Assembly: GCA_023435705.1 (NCBI GenBank) | Contig: JAEYRH010000016.1 | Span: forward strand, 62,001 to 126,000 | Direction: 5' to 3' | From: Bacillota bacterium | GTDB lineage: Bacteria; Bacillota; Clostridia; Christensenellales; UMGS416 | DNA: 64,000 bases | Shown: in pieces, positions 9,267 to 16,465 of the stretch | Layout: each line of letters starts with the position of its first letter | How positions within the stretch are numbered: the first letter of the stretch is position 1 | Program-made: the position numbers and the translations under genes | Notes under the pieces: generated by a model | The model's database searches: none | The model's input: only the letters and a program-made list of their open reading frames with translations | Told to the model about the DNA's origin: nothing

Positions 9267-9309
9267 AACGAGCTCGTTCCAATTATAGCATAAGCAAGCA
9301 ATTTGGTAA
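9267..9309 (-). promoter_or_regulatory. Promoter with 12-bp palindrome for the 8197-9225 gene
   Basis: On the minus strand TTACCA (9304-9309) and TATAAT (9282-9287) are separated by 16 bases, and TGC just before the -10 gives an extended -10. Four bases downstream lies the perfect palindrome AACGAGCTCGTT (9267-9278), well placed as an operator. Confidence 0.5.
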
Positions 9310-9385
9310 TCTCTGTTATAAACGGAAATATTTCTTATCATGCTGAGAATACTAGGGGATATCAAGCAAATAGGGGTTTCACCAA

Positions 9386-10042
9386 GTGCTCATTGCCATA
9401 ATCATATTGGCGGCAATCATTATCGCCGCGGTTGCACTGGCATTGGTGGGCGAATTGCAGACCACCATCCGCTTTGTGCTGGATCGGGGCGGCATTTGGC
9501 TCAATGTGACTACAGGCATTGGCAGGTATCGGTTTTCAGGTTATCAGTTGCGTGTTATGCCATACCATAAACCAAGGGCATGGAAACTCAACCCATTGAG
9601 CCGTAAATATAAGAATGCAGACCCAACGAAGGTGCTGAGGCGGACGTCCAGCGAGCGGTGGAAACCCATCCAGCTTACGCTTCGCAGCGCGTTTGATATC
9701 GGTGTGGGCATCATCATCCGCTTGTTGGAGGCAAACATAAAAATTGGTGTGGAGGGTGACGCGGCGTTGACAGCATTGCTTTGTGGCGTATTATCCACAC
9801 TGCTTCATACGCTTCGTTCTGCCAGCACCCGAGGCGAATTCGTGCCGCGAGGAGCGGTTGACATTCGCCCTGTATTCAGTGGGGGAAAGCTGTCAATTCG
9901 ATTCAAATGCATATTGGCAATCAAAGTACGGCATATTATTCGGGAAATCATTGAGAACCGCACAGGGAGGAAAAACGATGGGAAGTCATCCGATCGAAAA
10001 TATCATGCAAACAACCATGGAAAATATTCGCAACATGGTTGA
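9386..10042 (+). CDS. ytfI: DUF2953 protein, YtfI-like
   Basis: The 218-residue product begins with one hydrophobic helix (about residues 1-22), then a soluble region with a conserved-looking basic, positively charged centre, and a lysine/histidine-rich tail. Gene order (DUF2953, then ytfJ, then a D-Ala-D-Ala carboxypeptidase) is the standard sporulation neighbourhood in Firmicutes. I take GTG at 9386 as the start, with AGGGG about nine bases upstream. The last 65 bases overlap ytfJ, so the C-terminal tail is encoded in the ytfJ start region. The family's role is unknown beyond its sporulation linkage. Confidence 0.75.
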   Translation: MLIAIIILAAIIIAAVALALVGELQTTIRFVLDRGGIWLNVTTGIGRYRFSGYQLRVMPYHKPRAWKLNPLSRKYKNADPTKVLRRTSSERWKPIQLTLRSAFDIGVGIIIRLLEANIKIGVEGDAALTALLCGVLSTLLHTLRSASTRGEFVPRGAVDIRPVFSGGKLSIRFKCILAIKVRHIIREIIENRTGRKNDGKSSDRKYHANNHGKYSQHG

Positions 10043-10511
10043 TGTAAACACCATTGTGGGCGACACCGTGGTGATGGCCGATGGTACGGTTATCATCCCG
10101 ATATCCAAGGTGAGCTTCGGCTTTGTTGCCGGTGGTGGTGAATACAGCGGCACCATGGAGCGCAAAGGTAAAGAAAAAGGTGACGATGACAGCCGAGGAG
10201 GCGATTACCCCTTTGCCGGTGGCACCGGGGCAGGCGTGTCGCTAAGCCCGATGGCATTTCTGGTTGTGAGCGAGGGAGAAGTTAATCTGCTGCCGGTGCA
10301 ATTCAACAACACATGCGAGAGGCTGATGGAGCGCATCCCCGATGTGGTAAGCCAGCTGAAGGAGTTGTTTGCCGGCGGCATGAAAGAGGGCAAAAGCAAT
10401 GATCGGGAGAAAGGCCAGAGGGAGAGTTGGTTTAGTAAGAACCACAGGAGCAAGTTTGACGAAGAAGACGTCGTGGATGAGACCTACCGCCCGCCCAAAA
10501 ATGAGTTATAA
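9978..10511 (+). CDS. ytfJ: Sporulation protein YtfJ (GerW family)
   Basis: The 177-residue protein starts at the ATG at 9978 behind GGGAGG. The family core is clear: HPIENIMQTTMENIRNMVDVNTIVG, then GTVIIPISKVSFGFVAGGGEY, then GAGVSLSPMAFLVVSEGEV. YtfJ/GerW is made in the forespore and is needed for germination on L-alanine in Bacillus. The acidic/basic C-terminal tail from about residue 130 is variable. It overlaps ytfI by 65 bases and the following carboxypeptidase by 11, indicating one transcript. Confidence 0.92.
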   Translation: MGSHPIENIMQTTMENIRNMVDVNTIVGDTVVMADGTVIIPISKVSFGFVAGGGEYSGTMERKGKEKGDDDSRGGDYPFAGGTGAGVSLSPMAFLVVSEGEVNLLPVQFNNTCERLMERIPDVVSQLKELFAGGMKEGKSNDREKGQRESWFSKNHRSKFDEEDVVDETYRPPKNEL

Positions 10512-11676
10512 ACACATTATGGCGCTGCTGGTGGCGGCAGCGCTTTTTTTGGGTTATAATGGTAGTGCAATGGCTGCACCGGGCAAAGTGACGGCTCGTG
10601 CTGCAGTGGTGATGGAGCAGAGCAGCCATAGAGTTCTATTCGAAAAGAATGCCCATGAGCGACTGCCGATGGCCAGCACCACCAAGATCATGACGGCGCT
10701 GGTTGCATTGAAATATGGGCAGATCGATGATGTGGTTACCGTTGGGCCAAACGCTGCCGGTATCACCGGCTCATCCATTTATCTGAAAGCCGGCGAAAAA
10801 CTTACATTGGAGCAATTGCTTTATGGGCTCATGCTGCAGTCAGGCAATGATGCTGCCGTGGCCATCGCCGAGCATGTGGGCGGTTCAGTCAAGGGGTTCT
10901 TAGCGCTGATGAACCAGACTGCTGAGGAGATCGGCGCGGTGGACTCCCACTTCACCAGCCCTAACGGCCTTGACACAGAGGGGCACTACACCACAGCGTA
11001 CGATCTTGCATTGATCTCTGCTGTGGCCATGGAAAACGAAAATTTCCGGCGGATCGTGGCCACCAAGGGCATCCGAATTCCCTATGAAGGCGTAGAAAAT
11101 GGGCGCTACATCAAAAACAAGAACCGTATCCTTTCCAGCTACGAAGGGGCAAACGGCGTAAAGACCGGCTATACCGGCGATGCGGGCCGCTGCTTCGTGG
11201 GCTCGGCTGAGCGGGAGGGGATGCAGCTCATCTCCGTGGTGCTCAATTGCGGCCCGATGTTTGAGGAAGCGACCGCGCTCATGGACGAAGCCTTTGCCCA
11301 ATATGACATGGTGCCCGTGATCACGCCCAACCTGGCCTACGGATCCGTTCAGACAGAGGAAGGCATCGTGGGGGAAGTGCGCTACGGCGTGCCTGAGAAG
11401 ATCACCTTGCCACTGAGCGAGGAGGAACGCCAGCGCATCTACACCAGCATTCGCATGCAAGCAGCAGTGGATTCCCCGGTGAGCAAGGGGCAGGTGATCG
11501 GCCGGGGCGCTGTGATATTGGACGGGCAGGAGTTGGCGTCTTTCCCGGTGATCACGCTGGAAGAAGATCAGCGGCGCACTTATCTGTGGTATTTGAAACT
11601 TGTGATAGAGAGGTATCAATGGCGGAGGAACGGGGAGGAATCCGGCTTCAAAAGTATCTGGCCCTGGGGGGAGTAG
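10501..11676 (+). CDS. dacF: D-alanyl-D-alanine carboxypeptidase, DacF/DacB type
   Basis: The 391-residue penicillin-binding protein 5-type enzyme trims the terminal D-alanine of peptidoglycan stems. A signal peptide (about residues 1-26, ending SAMA) precedes the serine peptidase S11 domain with SxxK in PMASTTKIMTA, SxN in LQSGNDAA and KTG in GVKTGYTGDAG. A beta-rich C-terminal domain and a membrane-near hydrophobic tail follow. Position behind ytfJ suggests the sporulation DacF, which sets cortex cross-linking, but housekeeping use cannot be excluded. ATG at 10501 overlaps ytfJ. Confidence 0.92.
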   Translation: MSYKHIMALLVAAALFLGYNGSAMAAPGKVTARAAVVMEQSSHRVLFEKNAHERLPMASTTKIMTALVALKYGQIDDVVTVGPNAAGITGSSIYLKAGEKLTLEQLLYGLMLQSGNDAAVAIAEHVGGSVKGFLALMNQTAEEIGAVDSHFTSPNGLDTEGHYTTAYDLALISAVAMENENFRRIVATKGIRIPYEGVENGRYIKNKNRILSSYEGANGVKTGYTGDAGRCFVGSAEREGMQLISVVLNCGPMFEEATALMDEAFAQYDMVPVITPNLAYGSVQTEEGIVGEVRYGVPEKITLPLSEEERQRIYTSIRMQAAVDSPVSKGQVIGRGAVILDGQELASFPVITLEEDQRRTYLWYLKLVIERYQWRRNGEESGFKSIWPWGE

Positions 11677-12344
11677 CATCCCGCAGGAAGTGCGAGGAGC
11701 TGATTGCCCAGGGTCATGTCAGCATCAATGGCTCGGTGGTCACCGAAATGGGCATGCGCGTGGTGGAGGGTGACAAGGTCACCCTGGACGGCAAGCCTGT
11801 GGAACCGGCGGAGCAGAAAGTCTACATCGCTTTTTACAAACCAACCAATGTGGTCACGACCGCCTCAGACCCGGAGGGGCGGCAGACCGCCGTTAGCTTT
11901 TTCAAAGACCTTGGGGTTCGTGTGTTTCCGGTTGGAAGGCTTGATTATGAAACCGAAGGCTTGCTGTTTATGACCAACGACGGCGACTGGGCCAACCGCA
12001 TCACACACCCCAGCTTCAACTTGGACAAGGAATACCTGGTGAAAGTAAAAGGCTTGGTGGAAGACGCGCAGATCAGGGCGCTCCAAAACGGGGTAATGCT
12101 TGAGGGCAAGCGCACATGGCCAGCCGCCATCACGGAAGTCAAAAGGGGTGGCATGATCACGCAGCTCAACGTCACAATCCACGAGGGCCGCAACCGCCAG
12201 GTTCGCAAAATGCTGGAAGCGGTGGGCCACGAGGTGGTCTTCCTCAAGCGTGTGCGCGTGGGGAATGTGAGTATTGGGGATTTGAAAGCAAGCCAGTGGC
12301 GGCCACTCAGCAATACGGAGATCTCCGGCCTTGGCGGCGGCTGA
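11619..12344 (+). CDS. rluB: rRNA pseudouridine synthase RluB/RsuA family
   Basis: The 241-residue protein has an N-terminal S4 RNA-binding domain (LQKYLALGGVASRRKCEELIAQGHVSING) and a catalytic domain with the aspartate in FPVGRLDYETEGLLFMTNDG. The tail HEGRNRQVRKMLEAVGH is typical. It modifies 23S (RluB) or 16S (RsuA) rRNA. ATG at 11619 is preceded by GAGAGG and lies inside the end of dacF, a 58-base overlap in another frame. The same order, carboxypeptidase then rluB, is common in Clostridia. Confidence 0.93.
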   Translation: MAEERGGIRLQKYLALGGVASRRKCEELIAQGHVSINGSVVTEMGMRVVEGDKVTLDGKPVEPAEQKVYIAFYKPTNVVTTASDPEGRQTAVSFFKDLGVRVFPVGRLDYETEGLLFMTNDGDWANRITHPSFNLDKEYLVKVKGLVEDAQIRALQNGVMLEGKRTWPAAITEVKRGGMITQLNVTIHEGRNRQVRKMLEAVGHEVVFLKRVRVGNVSIGDLKASQWRPLSNTEISGLGGG

Positions 12345-12420
12345 CCGGTGCTTGCAAGAATCAAATTGGTGAGCATTTTTTCAATTTCATCATGATTTAC
12401 CACCACGGTCTATCCAGATG

Positions 12421-12429
12421 TGTTATAAT
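12421..12429 (+). promoter_or_regulatory. Extended -10 promoter for the carboxyltransferase cluster
   Basis: TGTTATAAT forms an extended -10 ending 30 bases before the start of the carboxyltransferase gene. No good -35 is visible at the right distance. Confidence 0.45.
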
Positions 12430-12459
12430 TATCCTGATATGCTTTCAGGAGTTGATGCA

Positions 12460-13908
12460 ATGGGCAAACGTGAAGTAGATGAACTCCGCCAAAAAACCTT
12501 GGAGGGCGGAGGCCAGGAAAAGGTGGCTGAGCAGCACCGCCGTGGAAAACAAACCGCCCGAGAGCGGCTCGATTTGCTGCTGGATCCCCAGAGCTTTTTG
12601 GAAACGGACACCTTTACCACCACCGGCAGCAATGCACCCGGTGAGGGCGTGGTGACCGGTTTCGGCACCATTGGTGGCCGGCCGGTCTATGTGTATTCAC
12701 AGGACTTTACGGTGCTGGGAGGCTCTTTGGGCCAAGTCCATGCCCGAAAAATCTGCAAGGTGATGGACCTTGCGCTCAAGTCCGGCGTGCCGGTGGTGGC
12801 TTTGCTGGATTCCGCTGGTGCCAGGCTTCATGAGGGGCTTGACGCAGTCGCCGGATACGGTGAGGTGTATCGCCGCCTGGTGAAGTGCTCCGGTGAAGTT
12901 CCGCAGATCGGCGTGGTGTGCGGGCCCTGCATAGGCGGGGCGGCTTATGCGGCCTCTCTGATGGACTTTGTGTTTCTGGCTGGCAAAGAGGCTAAAATGC
13001 AGACGTGGGGCCCCCAGGTCACCGAAGCCTCCGGCGGCGGTGTGTGGAGCGCTGTAAAAGCGGGCAGCGCTCAGTTCGCGTATGAGACCGAGCAATCATG
13101 CTTTGCCGGTGTGCGGCAATTGCTGTCTCTTCTCCCGGACAACAGCATGGAGGATGCCCCGGCCGCGATTGCTCCGGCAGACCTGAATGCAACTTCTCCT
13201 GCTTTGAATGAGCTGGTCTCCGGTTTGTATGACATGCATGCTGTGATTTCAGCCATCTCCGACAATGGTTTCTTTTTTGGCACATCATCGGAATTTGCGC
13301 CAAGCATGATCACCGGCTTCATTCGTGTCAACGGACGCACCACCGGTGTCGTAGCCAACCAGCCCAAGGAAAAGGGCGGTGTGCTGGATTGTGATGCGTG
13401 TGCAAAAGCTGCGCGATTCATCCGGTTCTGCGACAGATTTCATCTCCCCGTGGTCACATTGGTGGACACGGTTGGCTTGCCGCTCGGCGCGCAGGACGAA
13501 AACCGTGGCCTGATGCACCAGGGTGCAGAATTGATTCATGCATATGCAGGTGCTACCGTGCCCAAGGTTACCGTGGTTTGCGGCCAGGCCCATGGCGGCG
13601 CGGTTGCGATGATGGGCAGCCGTTCTATGGGGATCGACACTGTGTATGCCTGGCCCAACGCGGAAATCTCCGTAGCCCAGCCGGAAACAGCGGTAAACAT
13701 CCTCTACGCCGGCGAGATTGCCGCCGCCGAGGATCCGCTTTCTGCCCGCGCTGCGCTGGTGGAGCGTTACAAAGTTAAGGATTCTGACCCGCTGCTGGCG
13801 GCAAAGGGTGGCCACGTTGACGATGTAATTGAGCCAGCTGCCACCCGCATCTATGTAGCCGCTGCCCTGGAGATGCTGGTGGGCAAGTGCGGCAACCTGC
13901 CGCTGTGA
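12460..13908 (+). CDS. mmdA: Carboxyltransferase subunit (MmdA / transcarboxylase 12S-like)
   Basis: This 482-residue protein has two crotonase-fold carboxyltransferase halves. Typical segments are KQTARERLDLLLDPQSF near the N-terminus, VYVYSQDFTVLGGSLGQVHARKI, DSAGARLHEGLDA, and in the second half GFIRVNGRTTGVVANQP and VVCGQAHGGAVAMMGSRSMG. These proteins move a carboxyl group between an acyl-CoA (methylmalonyl-, propionyl- or glutaconyl-CoA) and biotin. Three more subunits follow at once: an OadG-like protein, a biotin carrier and an OadA-like enzyme. ATG at 12460 is placed behind CAGGAG. Acyl-CoA specificity cannot be read with certainty. Confidence 0.9.
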   Translation: MGKREVDELRQKTLEGGGQEKVAEQHRRGKQTARERLDLLLDPQSFLETDTFTTTGSNAPGEGVVTGFGTIGGRPVYVYSQDFTVLGGSLGQVHARKICKVMDLALKSGVPVVALLDSAGARLHEGLDAVAGYGEVYRRLVKCSGEVPQIGVVCGPCIGGAAYAASLMDFVFLAGKEAKMQTWGPQVTEASGGGVWSAVKAGSAQFAYETEQSCFAGVRQLLSLLPDNSMEDAPAAIAPADLNATSPALNELVSGLYDMHAVISAISDNGFFFGTSSEFAPSMITGFIRVNGRTTGVVANQPKEKGGVLDCDACAKAARFIRFCDRFHLPVVTLVDTVGLPLGAQDENRGLMHQGAELIHAYAGATVPKVTVVCGQAHGGAVAMMGSRSMGIDTVYAWPNAEISVAQPETAVNILYAGEIAAAEDPLSARAALVERYKVKDSDPLLAAKGGHVDDVIEPAATRIYVAAALEMLVGKCGNLPL

Positions 13909-13915
13909 GGTGCTG

Positions 13916-14314
13916 ATGATCGAATTTTATCAAAACAATACCATCACAATCTGGGTGGTTGCATTCGTAGCGGAAGTGCTGCTGGGCTTGCTGGCCCAGG
14001 GGATCGCCGAACGCAAAGGCCATCCCAAGGGCTGGTTTTGGGCAGGGTTCTTTCTGTCGGTCATTGGCGTGATCTGGACAGCCGGGCTGCCTGATGAAAA
14101 GCTGCGCAAGCAGATCAAGCAAATGGGCGGAAGCCGTGCTTCCGCTACGTTGCTGCCTCAACCTGTTGCGTCACCGGCAGACGACACCGAGCTCATCGCT
14201 GTGTTATCCGCCGCCATCTCCGCATTTGGGGCGCAGCGGGGCAAGCAGTATATCCTGCACTCCTTCCGGCCGGTTGGCGCCGGTTCCACGGCATGGAGCC
14301 GTTCGACACGATAA
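13916..14314 (+). CDS. OadG/MmdD-like small membrane subunit
   Basis: The 132-residue product has one hydrophobic N-terminal region (about residues 9-28) and a second at about 38-58, then a linker, then DTELIAVLSAAISAFG and a C-terminus ending HSFRPVGAGSTAWSRS. That last pattern, an ELxAVIxAAVxA helix followed by a short strand and a W-x-R end, is typical of the delta/gamma subunit of sodium-pump decarboxylases. Such subunits assemble the complex and bind it to the membrane. It begins eight bases after mmdA with GAGG upstream. The extra membrane segment compared with classical OadG is unusual. Confidence 0.7.
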   Translation: MIEFYQNNTITIWVVAFVAEVLLGLLAQGIAERKGHPKGWFWAGFFLSVIGVIWTAGLPDEKLRKQIKQMGGSRASATLLPQPVASPADDTELIAVLSAAISAFGAQRGKQYILHSFRPVGAGSTAWSRSTR

Positions 14315-14342
14315 TCATGATTGATGTTTTGGAGGAAATGGC

Positions 14343-14753
14343 ATGAAACGATTTCTGATCACCGTAAATGGCAAGTCCTATGAAGTGGAAGTGGAAGAAG
14401 TGGAAGCCTTTGCGGCAGCGCCTGTGCAGCAGGCTGCCGTGCAAGCCGCTCCTGTCGCTCCGGCTCCTGTCCAGGCAACGGCTCCCAAAGCCGCTGACGC
14501 GCCCGCGCCTGCTCCGGCTCCCGCCAACATTCCAGCCGGCGGCACCAAGATCAACGCGCCGATGCCCGGCAAAATCCTTGCAGTCAAGGCGGCCCCCGGC
14601 CAAGCGGTCAAGCGCGGCGATGTGCTGCTGATCCTGGAAGCCATGAAGATGGAGAATGAAATTCAATCACCGATTGACGGCACCGTGGGCGCGATTGCCG
14701 TATCGGAAGGCTCTATGGTGAACGCCGGCGCGTTGCTGGCCGTCATCGGTTAA
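14343..14753 (+). CDS. Biotin carboxyl carrier protein of decarboxylase/transcarboxylase
   Basis: The 136-residue protein has a short N-terminal strand region, an alanine/proline-rich flexible linker (about residues 23-65), and a biotinyl domain with EAMKMENE, where Lys102 is the biotinylation site. It is preceded by GGAGG. The linker length and composition match the 1.3S subunit of transcarboxylase and the MmdC/GcdC subunits of sodium-pump decarboxylases. BirA encoded at 53219-54025 in this window could attach the biotin. Confidence 0.95.
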   Translation: MKRFLITVNGKSYEVEVEEVEAFAAAPVQQAAVQAAPVAPAPVQATAPKAADAPAPAPAPANIPAGGTKINAPMPGKILAVKAAPGQAVKRGDVLLILEAMKMENEIQSPIDGTVGAIAVSEGSMVNAGALLAVIG

Positions 14754-14765
14754 AGGGGAGATCGC

Positions 14766-16163
14766 ATGGCAAAGGTACATATTACAGACACCATATTGCG
14801 TGATGCCCATCAGTCGCAGGCCGCCACGCGAATGAAAACGGAAGACATGCTGCCCGTCGCCGCAAAGCTGGACGCGGTGGGCTACTGGTCGCTGGAAGCC
14901 TGGGGCGGCGCCACGTTCGACACTTGCCTCCGGTTCCTCAATGAAGATCCGTGGGAGCGCCTCCGCAACCTCAGGAAAGCCATGCCCAACACCAAGCTGC
15001 AAATGCTGCTGCGCGGCCAAAACCTGCTTGGTTACAAGCATTACTCCGATGATGTCGTGGATATGTTTGTGAAAAAGGCGATCCAAAACGGCATCAATGT
15101 GATCCGTATTTTTGACGCACTCAACGATATCCGCAACATGAAGACCGCCATGCTTTCCACCAAGAAATACGGCGGCATCGTAGAAGCGGCGATTTCATAC
15201 ACCGTTAGCCCTGTGCACTCCACACAGTATTTTGTGGATATGGCCGTGGAGCTGGAAGCCATGGGCGCAGACACGATCTGCATCAAGGACATGGCAAACC
15301 TTCTGTTGCCCTATGCGGCCTACGATCTTGTGAGCAAGCTCAAGAAGCGTGTCAAGATCCCGATCCATCTGCACACCCATAACACCAGCGGCACCGGCGA
15401 CATGACCTACCTCAAGGCCATCGAAGCCGGCGTGGACATCGTGGACACGGCGCTTTCTCCGCTGGCCAACGGCACCAGCCAGCCGGCCACCGAATCGTTG
15501 GTCGCCACATTGGCCGGCACAGAATACGACACGGGTTTTGATCTGAAGCTTCTGAGTGAGATTGCCCAGCATTTCAGGGGTGTTGCCAACCGCATGATGA
15601 AAGAAGGCATTCTGGATCCCTCAGTGCTTGGTGTGGACGTGAACGCGTTGCTCTACCAGGTGCCAGGCGGTATGCTATCCAACCTGATTTCTCAGTTGAA
15701 AAGCCAGGGTGCCATCGACAGGCTGCCCGAAGTGCTGCTGGAAGTGCCCCGGGTGCGCGAGGACTTCGGCTATCCACCGTTGGTCACGCCCACCAGCCAG
15801 ATCGTGGGCACGCAAGCCGTGCTCAACGTGATGGCCGGCCAGCGCTACAAGATGTTCACCAAGGAGTCAAAAGGCGTTTTGCGCGGTGAATATGGCCGCC
15901 TGCCCGCTGAGCCCAATCCCGATGTGGTGAAGCTTGCGCTTGGCAGTGAGCCCCGTATCACGCACCGCCCGGCAGATGACATCAAGCCGGAACTGGGCCG
16001 CTACCGCGATGAGATCAAGCAGTATATGGAGCAGGAGGAAGACATCCTGTCCTACGCTCTGTTCCCGCAGGTGGCACTGGATTTCTTCAAGTTCCGCCAG
16101 GCCAAAAAATATAAGGTGGACTCCACATTGCTGGATGCCAAGAACGCGATCCATCCGGTGTAA
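14766..16163 (+). CDS. oadA: Pyruvate/oxaloacetate carboxyltransferase (OadA / PycB / 5S-like)
   Basis: The 465-residue TIM-barrel enzyme transfers a carboxyl group between biotin and pyruvate/oxaloacetate. It starts ITDTILRDAHQSQAATRM, with a metal ligand aspartate, and carries the carbamylated-lysine segment ADTICIKDMANLL and the metal-binding HLHTHNTSGT. The conserved C-terminal PycA/OadA region ends near residue 460 without a fused biotinyl domain, matching a separate carrier. In transcarboxylase this would be the 5S subunit. No oadB-type beta subunit follows; the next gene is a helicase after a repeat-rich gap. Confidence 0.95.
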   Translation: MAKVHITDTILRDAHQSQAATRMKTEDMLPVAAKLDAVGYWSLEAWGGATFDTCLRFLNEDPWERLRNLRKAMPNTKLQMLLRGQNLLGYKHYSDDVVDMFVKKAIQNGINVIRIFDALNDIRNMKTAMLSTKKYGGIVEAAISYTVSPVHSTQYFVDMAVELEAMGADTICIKDMANLLLPYAAYDLVSKLKKRVKIPIHLHTHNTSGTGDMTYLKAIEAGVDIVDTALSPLANGTSQPATESLVATLAGTEYDTGFDLKLLSEIAQHFRGVANRMMKEGILDPSVLGVDVNALLYQVPGGMLSNLISQLKSQGAIDRLPEVLLEVPRVREDFGYPPLVTPTSQIVGTQAVLNVMAGQRYKMFTKESKGVLRGEYGRLPAEPNPDVVKLALGSEPRITHRPADDIKPELGRYRDEIKQYMEQEEDILSYALFPQVALDFFKFRQAKKYKVDSTLLDAKNAIHPV

Positions 16164-16194
16164 GCAAGCCCCAACAACCCCTTTACCATGAATA

Positions 16195-16320
16195 CCCTCA
16201 CCCCCTGACCCCCTCTACCGGGTGTCATTCCGAAGGAATGATGCCTTGGGAGAGGGGGAGGTTTTATGTGTGGGGCTTCGCCCCAGACCCCTCAGTAGGG
16301 GCCGGGCTCCGTCCCGGCCC
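16195..16320. repeat. Composite intergenic hairpin region
   Basis: The gap between oadA and the helicase is packed with short inverted repeats: a long imperfect stem from ACCCCCTCTACC to GGGAGAGGGGGAGG enclosing TCATTCCGAAGGAATGA, then GGGGCTTCGCCCC, then GGGCCGGG...CCCGGCCC around 16297-16320. I see no gene here. The last hairpin resembles the GC-rich hairpin at about 55008-55026. These may act as terminators or as mobile palindromic units. Confidence 0.6.
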
Positions 16321-16340
16321 GTATCGTTCTATACCAGCCC

Positions 16341-16391
16341 AAAACTCCCCCTGCCGCTACGGCGGCATCCCCCCTCAAGGAAAGGGGGGAG
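16341..16391 (-). repeat. Dispersed palindromic repeat, copy 1
   Basis: Read on the minus strand the unit is a stem of CCCCCCT/AGGGGGG type, a second stem TGCCGC/GCGGCA, and a GGGGAGTT end. Related copies lie at 36989-37040, 39100-39140, 39221-39267 and 55079-55127. Confidence 0.75.
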
Positions 16392-16406
16392 GGAAGGGAG
16401 GGCTTC

Positions 16407-16435
16407 TTGCCCTCTCAGCCCACACACACTATAAT
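16407..16435 (+). promoter_or_regulatory. Promoter of the helicase gene
   Basis: TTGCCC (16407-16412) and TATAAT (16430-16435) are 17 bases apart, just after the repeat region and about 30 bases before the helicase start. Confidence 0.6.
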
Positions 16436-16465
16436 AAAATCCAACCCACCCACGGAGGGAACTCT

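Noticed and set aside
16195..16430. CRISPR-like array in the repeat-rich gap
   Set aside because: The repeats are self-complementary, irregularly spaced and differ in sequence; there are no spacers or cas genes.
16238..16465. N-terminal extension of the helicase through the repeat region
   Set aside because: The extension translates palindromic repeat DNA and lies upstream of a promoter and a proper TTG start with GGAGGG.
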